Positions 49,652-59,989 of a stretch of DNA of 64,000 bases are shown here, one piece after another. The position numbers and the translations under genes were made by a program. Source of the DNA: Iamia majanohamensis (GTDB taxonomy: Bacteria; Actinomycetota; Acidimicrobiia; Acidimicrobiales; Iamiaceae); the NCBI RefSeq assembly GCF_028532485.1, contig NZ_CP116942.1, forward strand, positions 3,782,001 through 3,846,000, written 5' to 3'. A model generated the notes under the pieces. The model was not told the DNA's origin and ran no database searches. It worked only from the letters and a program-made list of their open reading frames with translations. Each line of letters starts with the position of its first letter. Position 1 is the stretch's first letter.

Positions 49652-51994
49652 CTACTCGAGGGTGATGTCGACCCTGGAGCCCCGCCGGACCTCCTGGCCC
49701 ACGCCCGGCGTGGTGCCCGACGGCGTGCCGGTGGCCGGCCCCTCCACGTCGCCCGCCACCAGCCCGGCGGCCTCCAGGGCGTCGACCGCGGCGGCGAGCG
49801 AGCCGGCGCCGCTGACGTCGGGCACCGTGACCAGGTCGGGGCCCTGGGAGACCACGACCTCGACGGTGCTGTCGCGGTCCACCTCGGCCCCGGCCCCGGG
49901 GGCGGTGCCGATGACGAGCCCGGCGTCGACGTCGTCGCTGAACTCGCCCTGCACGTCGGTGGCCAGGCCCAGCTCGGTGAGGGCACCGACGACCGCGTCC
50001 TGGGGCTGGCCCGCCAGGTCGCCCGGGATGGTGCGGGGCTCGGGCCCGTCGGAGACCACCAGGCCCACGGGGGTGCCCCTCTCGACGGGGTCGGGCAGGT
50101 CGTCGGCGACGGAGATGACCACGTCGGCGGGCACCTCCTCGTCGAAGCGGCGGGTGACGTCGGGCTCCAGGCCGGAGAAGGTGAGCAGGTCGGTGGCCTC
50201 CTCGAGGTCCATGCCCGCGGCCACCGCGGGCAGGTCGACCAGCGTGGCCCCCTCCGACACCAGGAGGGTGACCGCCTCCCCCTCGGCCAGGTCGGTGCCG
50301 GCGTCGGGGCGGGTGCCGAGGACGTCGCCGGCGGTGGTGCCGTCGCGCCGCACCTCCTCGACGACGACCTCCCACCCCAGCTCGGAGAGGTCGGCGCGGG
50401 CCGAGCCCACCGACTGGTCGGCCACCGTCGGCACCGCGTGGACCGGCGTGGCCTCGGTGAGGTCGGCCACGACCAGGGCGACCACGGCCCCCACGGCGAG
50501 GGCGAACACGAGGGCGGCGAGGCGGCCGGGCCAGCGGCGACGCCGGCCGGTGGGCGAGCGGGGGTCCCAGGGCTCCTCGTCGTCCAGCTCGTCCGGGTCG
50601 TCCGGGTCGTCCCCCCAGCCCTCGGGGCCGTCGCCGAGCGCACCGCCGTCGGACGGCGGGGCCGGCGGCGGGACGTCGACGACCCGGGTGCGGTCGTCGT
50701 CGCGCGGCGGCGCCGGCGGCGGGACGTCGACGACCCGGGTGCGGTCGTCGTCGACCGGGGCGAAGGCCACGGCCCGCCGCGGCCCGGTCGGGCCCGTCGG
50801 CGGCGCACCCACGGTGGTGGCGTCGTCGGGGCCGTCCCCCCGAGCCTCGCCCGGGCCGGTGCCCTCGGCGTCGGGCCGCCAGGCCAGCGTCCCGTCGGCG
50901 GGATCCGGGGCGCCGGCGAGCCCGGCCCCGCGAGCGTCGGTGAGCACGGTGCCGTCGTGGTCGCCCACTGCCGGCGCGTCCCCGTCGTCGGCGCCGACGG
51001 CGTCCCCGCCGGCCACCACGGCGCCGGAGCGGACGAAGGCGGGCACCTCGAGGTCGTCGCGGCTCGGGGTCACCGGCCCGGACCCGGGCAGCTCGGTGGG
51101 GTGGGGGTCGTCGGCCAGGTCGACGTCGACGGCCCCGGCCAGGGGCACCGGCGCGGGCCGGGGCAGCTCGGTCGCCACCCGGGTCAGGGCTGCGGCCAGG
51201 GCCCGGCCGTCGAGGCGCTCGTCGGGGTCGGGCGCCCCGGCCTCGGCCAGGGGGGCGGCCAGGGCGCCCAGGGCCTCGGGGACCTCGAGGGGCTTGCCGA
51301 CCCGGGCCATGAGGGTGCCGAGGGTGGTGTCGGTGGCGAAGGGGACCTCGCCGGTGACCGCCTCCACCAGCACCAGGGCGAGGGAGTACACGTCGGCGTG
51401 GCCGGTGAGGGCCAGGCCCTGGGCCTGCTCCGGCGAGGCGTAGCGGGCGGTGCCCACCACCGCTCCCTGGGGCTCGGTCCACGCCGCCTCGGCCAGGGCC
51501 CGGGCCAGGCCGAAGTCGGCGATGCGGAGGCGGCCCTCGTCGCCGAAGAGGAGGTTGGCCGGCTTCACGTCCCGGTGCACGAAGCCCCGGCGGTGGGCGT
51601 AGTCGAGCCCCCGGGCCGCCTGCAGCCCTACCACCAGGGCCTGGGAGGGCGTGAGGCGGTGGCCCCGGTCGAGCAGGGCCCGCAGGCTCCCGCCGCCGAG
51701 GTACTCGGTGACGATCCAGGGCGACTCGTCGCCGTCCTGGCCCCAGTCGTAGACGGCCATGACGTGGGGGTGGTTGAGCGCGGCGGCGGCCTGCGCCTCG
51801 GTGCGGAACCGGCGCAGGAACTCCTGGTCGTCGGCCAGGGCGTCGTGGAGGACCTTCACCGCCACCTGCCGCCGCAGGCGGACGTCGTCGGCCACGAAGA
51901 CCTGGGCCGACGCGCCGCGCCCGACGGGGGCCACCAGGCGGTAGCGGCCCCCCAGCACCCGGCCGATCTGCTCGGCCATCCGGGACGTCGCCAC
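49652..51994 (-). CDS. PASTA-domain Ser/Thr protein kinase (PknB-like)
   Basis: 780 aa from GTG 51994; TACCCT 6 nt upstream supports this start over ATG 51979. The kinase domain (residues ~15-270) is complete: GRGASAQVFVADD, VAVKVLHD, HRDVKPANLLF (catalytic Asp), IADFGLARAL and ARYASPEQAQG. Then comes a ~200-residue disordered acidic linker with a 17-residue tandem duplication (DDDRTRVVDVPPPAPP twice), one membrane helix (LAALVFALAVGAVVALVVAD), and outside three or four PASTA repeats (e.g. VDLPAVAAGMDLEEATDLL, VTVPDVSGAGSLAAAVDAL). PASTA domains sense peptidoglycan or lipid II; family members control cell-wall growth. It is not next to pbpA/rodA as in mycobacteria. Confidence 0.93.
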   Translation of the reverse strand: MATSRMAEQIGRVLGGRYRLVAPVGRGASAQVFVADDVRLRRQVAVKVLHDALADDQEFLRRFRTEAQAAAALNHPHVMAVYDWGQDGDESPWIVTEYLGGGSLRALLDRGHRLTPSQALVVGLQAARGLDYAHRRGFVHRDVKPANLLFGDEGRLRIADFGLARALAEAAWTEPQGAVVGTARYASPEQAQGLALTGHADVYSLALVLVEAVTGEVPFATDTTLGTLMARVGKPLEVPEALGALAAPLAEAGAPDPDERLDGRALAAALTRVATELPRPAPVPLAGAVDVDLADDPHPTELPGSGPVTPSRDDLEVPAFVRSGAVVAGGDAVGADDGDAPAVGDHDGTVLTDARGAGLAGAPDPADGTLAWRPDAEGTGPGEARGDGPDDATTVGAPPTGPTGPRRAVAFAPVDDDRTRVVDVPPPAPPRDDDRTRVVDVPPPAPPSDGGALGDGPEGWGDDPDDPDELDDEEPWDPRSPTGRRRRWPGRLAALVFALAVGAVVALVVADLTEATPVHAVPTVADQSVGSARADLSELGWEVVVEEVRRDGTTAGDVLGTRPDAGTDLAEGEAVTLLVSEGATLVDLPAVAAGMDLEEATDLLTFSGLEPDVTRRFDEEVPADVVISVADDLPDPVERGTPVGLVVSDGPEPRTIPGDLAGQPQDAVVGALTELGLATDVQGEFSDDVDAGLVIGTAPGAGAEVDRDSTVEVVVSQGPDLVTVPDVSGAGSLAAAVDALEAAGLVAGDVEGPATGTPSGTTPGVGQEVRRGSRVDITLE
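50661..50753. repeat. 51-nt tandem duplication inside the PASTA kinase gene
   Basis: A 42-nt block is repeated exactly at 50661-50702 and 50712-50753 (period 51 bp, 17 codons), encoding the duplicated DDDRTRVVDVPPPAPP linker segment. The exact identity suggests a recent duplication. Confidence 0.85.
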
Positions 51995-52000
51995 GGGACG

Positions 52001-52006
52001 AGGGTA
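52001..52006 (-). promoter_or_regulatory. predicted -10 element (TACCCT) of the PASTA kinase gene
   Basis: TACCCT on the minus strand, 6 nt before GTG 51994, with no Shine-Dalgarno sequence. Confidence 0.4.
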
Positions 52007-52112
52007 ACGGTCACCTCCCCGCCGACGGTGCACGCCCGGGGCAGCCCTCACCCGTCGGGATGACCGTCGCGATGTCCCCCCGCACCCGACCTGCTGGCAC
52101 GATGGACGGGCC

Positions 52113-52706
52113 ATGAGCGACGACCCCACCGCCCCGCCCCCCGGCGACGACCCGGGCTCGGCCGAGGTCGTCCTCCGGGACCCGGACGACGGTGGCCCCA
52201 CCGACCCCATGCTCATCCGCGACCCCCCGCCGCAGCCCCTCTTCTCCCTGCGGCGCCTCTTCGTCGTCCTCGCCCTCGCCGTGGCCGTCGGCGCCGTCGT
52301 GGTGGCCGTGCGGTCTGGCGGCGGCAGCGAGGGGGGCGAGACCGACGCCGCGGTGGTCGCCTACGACCCGGCCCCCGGCGGCCAGGTGACCCGCCAAGCC
52401 CCCGTCGGGGTGGAGCTGGAGCAGGGCTACGACGGACGCCTCACCATCGACGGCGTCGACATCCCCGAGGAGCAGATGGTCGGCGCCATCGTCCCGGGCA
52501 GCGAGGCCTACGCCGCCCTCTCCGAGGAGCAGCGCAGCCAGGGCCCGCGGCCCAACAACAAGAACCTGGTGAAGTTCCAGCCCGGGCCGGGCCAGGCCAT
52601 CACCGAGTACGACACCGGCTCGGTCGACATCACCGTCGAGTACTGGCCCATCGCCGAGGGCCGGGACGCCTCCCGGAGCACCACCTACACGATCCGGGTC
52701 TTCTGA
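52113..52706 (+). CDS. single-pass membrane protein with an extracytoplasmic beta-rich domain, unknown
   Basis: 197 aa. A disordered acidic/Pro N-terminus (~45 residues, MSDDPTAPPPGDD) precedes one membrane helix, LRRLFVVLALAVAVGAVVVA (near 45-65), so the rest is outside. The external ~125 residues begin VVAYDPAPGGQVTRQAPVGV, ELEQGYDGRLTIDGVDIPEE and end KNLVKFQPGPGQAITEY, VDITVEYWPI, YTIRVF; the alternation reads as a beta-sandwich. It is a single gene between the kinase (divergent, 118-bp gap) and ligA (convergent). The placement next to a PASTA kinase is suggestive of a cell-envelope role but not evidence of one. Confidence 0.72.
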   Translation: MSDDPTAPPPGDDPGSAEVVLRDPDDGGPTDPMLIRDPPPQPLFSLRRLFVVLALAVAVGAVVVAVRSGGGSEGGETDAAVVAYDPAPGGQVTRQAPVGVELEQGYDGRLTIDGVDIPEEQMVGAIVPGSEAYAALSEEQRSQGPRPNNKNLVKFQPGPGQAITEYDTGSVDITVEYWPIAEGRDASRSTTYTIRVF

Positions 52707-52746
52707 CCGGCGGGGCTCGCCCCCGCCCTCCCGCGTCCCGGCAGGC

Positions 52747-55116
<2,370 letters not shown>

Positions 55117-55197
55117 TCAAGGGACGCCGTCGCCGGCCGATCAGGGAGGGGTCGGCATCCCCCCGCCCGCCCCCCGATCGCACCGGACGCAGCGCAC

Positions 55198-56502
55198 ATG
55201 GCCCTGAACGGATCTCTGGACGACTACTCCCCCGCAGGCGCCCTGCGGGTCCTCTCCTCCGACGGCCGCACCGGCGCCGTCCGCTTCGCCGGCAGCGGTG
55301 GCTGCACCGTCTACCTCCACGAGGGCCAGCTCTACTTCGCCCGGGGCGCCGACACCGACGACGCCCTGGCCTCGGCCCTGGTGCGCCCGGGCCGGCTGAC
55401 CGCCGACATGTGGACGCGGGCCGTCGAGGAGGCCGGCGACGCGCCGCGGGTGGGCGAGCTGCTCATCGAGCACGGCTCCATCGACCCCGACCTGCTGGCC
55501 TCGGTGGTCCTCTCGGTGATCTACGACCCGCTGATCACCCTCTTCCGCGAGGGCGACGGGCAGTTCGAGTTCGAGCCCGACACCATGCACTGGACCGGGC
55601 CCTACCGCGGGTTCAACGTCGAGGCCATCGTCAACGAGGTGCGCCGCCGGGTGCGGGGCGTGGACGAGATGAGCGACGTCGTCCCCTCGGTGTCGGCGTG
55701 GGTGTCGCCCCGGCGCACCCTCCCCGACGGTGCCGCCCAGGTCACCCTCCTGCGGGAGGACTGGGAGCTGGTCACCTCCCTGTCGGGGCCGCGCACCATC
55801 GTCGAGCTGGCCGCCTCCATGGGGCGGGGCCAGTACTCCACCGCCGCGATCGTGCACCGTCTGGCCCGGGCCGGGCTCCTCGAGGTCGTGGCCGAGCCCT
55901 TCAGCCCCGGCGAGGGCCTCCACGAGCCGTCCGCGGCCGAGCGCCTGGCCGGCGGCGACCACGACCCGGGGCCCGCCGACGACGACCTCGTCGACGTGGC
56001 CGACGGCCCGACCGAGGCCGAGGAGGCGGCCTGGGAGCAGTGGGCCCAGGGCAACCCCTTCGACCACGACCCGGTGGGCGGCGGCGAGGACCGGGGCGAC
56101 GCGGTCGCCTTCGGGCCGTCGGTGGCCGGCTCCGGCCCCGAGCTCGCCCCCGACGACGTCTCCCTGCCCCGCCGGGCGGCCGTCCGCGAGGCGGAGCGCG
56201 AGGAGGCCGAGGACGGCTCGGCCGGCCTGGCCGGCATCGCCGGGTTCCACGACCCCGTCGCCGGCATGGGTCGGGAGAGCGCCGCCCTGGCCGAGGCCAT
56301 GGACGCCCCCGACGACGGCCAGGACCCCAACGCGGCCTGGCTGGAGAACCTCTACGCCCAGTTCATCGACGAGGCGAGCGACGGCGGCAAGGCCACCAAG
56401 AAGAAGGAGGCCCTCGACGTGGCTTTCCAGGCGCCCGAGCAGGGCGAGACCGAGAAGGTCGGCACCCTCCGCCGCCTCGTCGACGCGCTGCGCCGGGTCT
56501 GA
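55198..56502 (+). CDS. DUF4388-domain protein
   Basis: 434 aa. The N-terminal ~200 residues match the DUF4388/PatA-N-like fold: MALNGSLDDYSPAGALRVLS, GRTGAVRFAGSGGCTVYLHE, GQLYFARGADTDDALASALV, then VGELLIEHGSIDPDLLASVV near 85 and GDGQFEFEPDTMHWTGPYRG near 120. A winged-helix-like segment follows (LSGPRTIVELAASMGRGQYS, TAAIVHRLARAGLLEVV near 200-235). The last ~200 residues are acidic and probably disordered, ending in a basic TLRRLVDALRRV. Such proteins occur in signalling pathways of actinobacteria and myxobacteria, often with small GTPases; no such partner is adjacent here. Divergent from ligA. Confidence 0.82.
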   Translation: MALNGSLDDYSPAGALRVLSSDGRTGAVRFAGSGGCTVYLHEGQLYFARGADTDDALASALVRPGRLTADMWTRAVEEAGDAPRVGELLIEHGSIDPDLLASVVLSVIYDPLITLFREGDGQFEFEPDTMHWTGPYRGFNVEAIVNEVRRRVRGVDEMSDVVPSVSAWVSPRRTLPDGAAQVTLLREDWELVTSLSGPRTIVELAASMGRGQYSTAAIVHRLARAGLLEVVAEPFSPGEGLHEPSAAERLAGGDHDPGPADDDLVDVADGPTEAEEAAWEQWAQGNPFDHDPVGGGEDRGDAVAFGPSVAGSGPELAPDDVSLPRRAAVREAEREEAEDGSAGLAGIAGFHDPVAGMGRESAALAEAMDAPDDGQDPNAAWLENLYAQFIDEASDGGKATKKKEALDVAFQAPEQGETEKVGTLRRLVDALRRV

Positions 56503-56606
56503 CCGGCCCGACGCCGGCCGTCCCTCCCCGACCGCTGCGCCCAGTGGCGACCGGCTGCTGACGGCGGCCCGCACCCGACGGCCTCCCGGCCGGCGGGCCC
56601 CGGCGC

Positions 56607-57665
56607 TCAGGCGCCGACGGAGAGGCGCACCCCGGCCAGCTGGTCGTGGATGCGCAGGCCCACGGCCCGGGTCAGGTCGAGCACCCGCTCGGCCTGGGGC
56701 AGGTGGTGGAGGGCGAGGCCGCAGGCCGGGGTGACCAGCGCCTGGCGCCGGATCCGCACCGGGTCGCAGCCGGCCTGGACCAGCTCGCACCACTGGGCCG
56801 AGAGGGCCCGCCACCAGTGCGACGCGGAGTCCCCGAGGGGACGGTCGGTGGGCACGGCCCCCCAGGCGACCCAGCCGCCCCGCTCGAGGAACCCGGCGAG
56901 GGCCCCGGCCCCGGGCAGGAGGTCGGCCCCGACGGGGGCCGAGAGGATGCGCGGCCCCGCCTGCAGCAGGGTCTTCCAGTCGGTCGGGCCGCAGCAGTGG
57001 ATGCCGGTGACGGCCCGGTCCTCCCAGACGGCCAGGGCGCTGGAGACGAGGTCGACCACGGCGTCGGGGTGGCCCAGCTCCTCGGGCGGGCCCCCGACCA
57101 GGCCGGGCTCGTCGAGGACGGCCACGAGCGGGGCCTCGGGGGCGACCACCGTGACCGCGTCGACCAGCGCCGCGGCGCGGGCCCGCACCGCGGGTCCGGC
57201 CACGGCCACGGCCAGCACCGGGTCGGTGCCGGCGGCGACGAGAGCGCGGGCCAGGGTGACCGGGCCGGTGGCCTGGACCTTGACCGCCGCGGTGCGCCCG
57301 GCGATGGCCGAGAGGAAGGTCTGCAGCGTGGCGAACGGGGCGCCGGTGAGCCCCGGGTCGCCCAGCGGGGCCTCGGGGTCGAGGCGGGCCGGGTCGACCG
57401 CGAGGGTGCCGTCGGCGCGCACGTCGACGCCGACGAGGCCCCAGGCGGCCTGGCCGAGCATGGCCTCCCGCGGGTCGCGGCGGGGCAGGCTCGGCGCGGC
57501 CGGGAGCTCGGGCAGGGCCCGCAGGACGAAGTCCACCGCGGCGGCGGGGTCGTCGTGGGGCAGGCTGCCCACCCCGGTCGGGGTGCCGATGCCCGCCGGC
57601 ACCTCGGGGGGCGCGCCCGAGGGCCGCTCGTCACGCCCCCTGGGTCTCACGTCTCCGCTGCGCAC
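56607..57665 (-). CDS. cobalamin-independent methionine synthase (MetE C-terminal)-like protein
   Basis: 352 aa from GTG 57665. It resembles the short MetE-like proteins that contain only the catalytic barrel: GTPTGVGSLPHDDPAAAVDF near residue 27, VKVQATGPVTLARALVAAGT near 125, LDEPGLVGGPPEELGHPDAV near 185, the zinc-ligand region VTGIHCCGPTDWKTLL near 218 (His and Cys) and VTPACGLALHHLPQAERVLD near 315 (second Cys). These residues suggest methyl transfer to a thiol, possibly methionine synthesis from a methyl donor other than folate. True MetE is about twice as long; the real substrate is unknown. Confidence 0.75.
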   Translation of the reverse strand: MRSGDVRPRGRDERPSGAPPEVPAGIGTPTGVGSLPHDDPAAAVDFVLRALPELPAAPSLPRRDPREAMLGQAAWGLVGVDVRADGTLAVDPARLDPEAPLGDPGLTGAPFATLQTFLSAIAGRTAAVKVQATGPVTLARALVAAGTDPVLAVAVAGPAVRARAAALVDAVTVVAPEAPLVAVLDEPGLVGGPPEELGHPDAVVDLVSSALAVWEDRAVTGIHCCGPTDWKTLLQAGPRILSAPVGADLLPGAGALAGFLERGGWVAWGAVPTDRPLGDSASHWWRALSAQWCELVQAGCDPVRIRRQALVTPACGLALHHLPQAERVLDLTRAVGLRIHDQLAGVRLSVGA

Positions 57666-57761
57666 GGAAGTCCCCTTGCGGTGCGCCGATCCCGTCCACC
57701 GGGGTCGGTGTGTGCGACCAAGAGTGGTCACGGGGGCACCGCGTGGGCAAATCTCCGGGGC

Positions 57762-58655
57762 GTGCCCGCGCCGTCGTCGACCGCCCTCGTCGTGGGCGTC
57801 CTGCGCGCCGTGTGGCTGGTCCTGCCCCTCGCGGTGGGGCCGGTGCTGGCCGCGGCCCTCGACGACCGCTCCGCCCCGGTGCGCGACGTGGCCTCGGTCC
57901 TGGCCTGGGCGACCTGGGTCGTGGTGCTGGTCGCGCTGCTGGTGCCCCGGGCCACGAGCCTCACCGTGGCCCGGATCGGGGTGCCCGCCGCCCTCGTGGC
58001 CGCCGGGTGGGCGGCCGGCCCGGGCCAGGCCGACCCCGACGTCCTCGGCGGCGCCCTGGCCGTCGTCGCCGCCGCGGTGGCCACCGCGCTCTGCCTCGCC
58101 CCGGTGGTGGGCGACGCCTTCGTGACCGGGTCGGCCTACGGGACCGAGCGGCGCTTCGCCCTGCGGTGCCCGCCCGCCCTCGCCGCCCTCGCCGTGGCCA
58201 CCTGGGCGGTGGTGGTGGCCGGCATCGCCGCCGGACCGCTGCTGCTGGCCGCCCGCCAGTGGGTCCTCGGCGGGGTGGCCCTCGTCCTCGGGCTGGCGGT
58301 GGCGGCGGTGGGGGCCCGCTCGCTCCACCAGCTGTCCCGGCGCTGGCTGGTGTTCGTGCCCTCCGGCGTGGTGGTCCACGACCCGGTGGGCCGGCCCGAC
58401 GCGGTGATGGCCCCCCGCCCGCTCATCGAGGGCCTGGGGCCCGAGCCGGCCGACGACGAGGCCCTCGACCTCACCCTCGGCGCCAGCGGGCTGTCGCTCG
58501 TGCTGGTGACCTCCGAGACCCTCCCGGTGACGGTCCGCCGGGGTCGCCAGGACCTGGGCACCGAGGCCGCCCACCGGGTGGCCTTCACCCCGGGACGCCC
58601 CGGCGCGGTCCTGGCCGAGGCCGACGCCCGGCGCATCCCGCTCCCCCCGGCCTGA
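57762..58655 (+). CDS. membrane protein of unknown function
   Basis: 297 aa from GTG 57762. The first ~190 residues contain about six hydrophobic segments (VVGVLRAVWLVLPLAVGPVL, VASVLAWATWVVVLVALLVP, ALAVVAAAVATALCLAPVVG, ALAALAVATWAVVVAGIAAG, WVLGGVALVLGLAVAAVGAR). The C-terminal ~110 residues are soluble and beta-rich: RRWLVFVPSGVVVHDPVGRP, LTLGASGLSLVLVTSETLPV, ending AVLAEADARRIPLPPA. The architecture (membrane region plus a PH/GRAM-like tail) recurs in actinobacteria. It is 96 bp from the divergent MetE-like gene and upstream of the hydrolase gene on the same strand. Confidence 0.72.
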   Translation: MPAPSSTALVVGVLRAVWLVLPLAVGPVLAAALDDRSAPVRDVASVLAWATWVVVLVALLVPRATSLTVARIGVPAALVAAGWAAGPGQADPDVLGGALAVVAAAVATALCLAPVVGDAFVTGSAYGTERRFALRCPPALAALAVATWAVVVAGIAAGPLLLAARQWVLGGVALVLGLAVAAVGARSLHQLSRRWLVFVPSGVVVHDPVGRPDAVMAPRPLIEGLGPEPADDEALDLTLGASGLSLVLVTSETLPVTVRRGRQDLGTEAAHRVAFTPGRPGAVLAEADARRIPLPPA

Positions 58656-58724
58656 CACCCGGCCGGCCGGGCGTCGCCGGTCCCGGTCCTGGACGGGGCC
58701 GGGGCGGGGTGGCACGGTCGGGCG

Positions 58725-59846
58725 GTGCTCGACGACGACAAGGTCTCCGCCCTCCTCGCCCGCGCCCGCCGGGAGGTGGACGACGGGCTCCTGCCCGCGG
58801 TGCAGCTCGCCATCGGCCTCGACGGCGAGGTGGTGGTGGACGAGACCTTCGGGGCCGACCCCGCCACCCGCTTCGTCCCCTTCTCCTGCACCAAGGCCCT
58901 GGTCGGGGCGGCCCTCTGGCGCCTCGTGGGTGACGGCGACCTCGACCTCACCGCACCGGTCGCCACCTACGTGCCGGCGTTCGCCACCAACGACAAGGAG
59001 GGGGTGACCGTCGAGCAGGTGCTCATGCACGTGGGCGGCTTCCCCACCGCGCCGCTCGGGCCCGGCCGGTGGGAGACCCGCGAGGGGCGGCTGGAGGCCT
59101 TCGCCCGCTGGCGGCTCACCCTCACGCCGGGCGAGACGTTCATGTACCACCCCACCGCCGGGCACTGGGTGCTGGCCGAGATCATCGAGACCCTGGCCGG
59201 CGAGCCCTACGCCGACGCGGTGGAGCGGCTCGTCACCGCGCCGCTGGGGCTCCCCCGCCTGCTCGGCATCCCGCGCGACCAGCAGGACGGGATCCTCGAC
59301 GCCGTCGCCGTCGGGGAGCCGCCCACCGCCGACGAGATGGAGGAGGCCTTCGGCGTGCGCGTCGACCTGGCCGCGCTGGTGCCGCCGGACGTGGCCGTGG
59401 GGGCCCTGCTCACCCTGAACGCGCCGGAGGCCCGCGAGCTCGGCGTCCCCGGCGGCGGGGCGGTGGTGCGCGCTGCGGACCTGGCCCGCCTCTACCAGGC
59501 CTTCCTCCACGACCCCGAGGGCCTCTGGGACCCCGAGGTGCTGGCCGACGCCACCGGCACGGTGCGCAACCAGCTGCCCGACCTGTGGGGCACGCCGGCC
59601 AGCCGCACCCGGGGCGGCCTGGTGGTGGCGGGCGACGACGGCCTGGCCCACCGCCGCGGCTTCGGGCGCACGGTGTCACCCCGGGCCTTCGGCCACGACG
59701 GCGCCGGGGGCCAGCTGGCCTTCGCCGACCCCGAGACCGGCCTCAGCGTGGCCTACCTCACCAACGGCCTCGACCAGCACCTCATCCGCCAGCAGCGCCG
59801 CGACACCGCCATCGCCAGCCTGGCCGCCGACCTCCTCCCCACCTGA
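58725..59846 (+). CDS. serine hydrolase of the beta-lactamase/DD-peptidase fold (class C-like)
   Basis: 373 aa from GTG 58725. Motif 1 is SCTK in FVPFSCTKALVGAALWRLVG near residue 52 (SxxK nucleophile and base); motif 2 is YHP in GETFMYHPTAGHWVLAEIIE near 140, where the usual YxN asparagine is replaced; motif 3 is the HDG-type FGHDGAGGQLAFADPETGLS near 325. HVGGFPTAPLGPGR near 105 is also typical of esterase-type family members (EstB, DUF-like serine hydrolases). There is no signal peptide, so the enzyme is probably an intracellular esterase rather than a penicillin-binding protein. Confidence 0.85.
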   Translation: MLDDDKVSALLARARREVDDGLLPAVQLAIGLDGEVVVDETFGADPATRFVPFSCTKALVGAALWRLVGDGDLDLTAPVATYVPAFATNDKEGVTVEQVLMHVGGFPTAPLGPGRWETREGRLEAFARWRLTLTPGETFMYHPTAGHWVLAEIIETLAGEPYADAVERLVTAPLGLPRLLGIPRDQQDGILDAVAVGEPPTADEMEEAFGVRVDLAALVPPDVAVGALLTLNAPEARELGVPGGGAVVRAADLARLYQAFLHDPEGLWDPEVLADATGTVRNQLPDLWGTPASRTRGGLVVAGDDGLAHRRGFGRTVSPRAFGHDGAGGQLAFADPETGLSVAYLTNGLDQHLIRQQRRDTAIASLAADLLPT

Positions 59847-59854
59847 CGTCCCAT

Positions 59855-59906
59855 CCGTTCTGGTCTGGAGGTGCGCCCCGGAGGGCCGGATCGCAGACCA
59901 GAAGCG
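59855..59906. repeat. 52-nt palindromic repeat family B, copy 1
   Basis: A 52-nt unit starting CCGTTCTGGTCTGGAG and ending AGACCAGAAGCG; TTCTGGTCTG/CAGACCAGAA form 10-bp arms around a GC-rich middle. A second copy starts 71 bp later. The pair fills the gap between the convergent hydrolase and mnmA genes. Confidence 0.82.
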
Positions 59907-59925
59907 CCGTTCCTGTGCGTCGTGA

Positions 59926-59977
59926 CCGTTCTGGTCTGGAGATGCGCCCCGGAGGGCCGGATCCAAGACCAGAAGCG
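59926..59977. repeat. 52-nt palindromic repeat family B, copy 2
   Basis: 49 of 52 positions match copy 1. The arms TTCTGGTCT/AGACCAGAA (9 bp) are intact. It ends 12 bp before the mnmA stop codon. Being palindromic and between convergent genes, the pair may act as a bidirectional terminator. Confidence 0.82.
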
Positions 59978-59989
59978 GTTGGACGCCGG

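Noticed and set aside
48077-52063. 1300-codon plus-strand frame opposite an MFS exporter and the PASTA kinase
   Set aside because: Gly/His/Arg-rich shadow with no domain pattern; the minus-strand genes are unmistakable.
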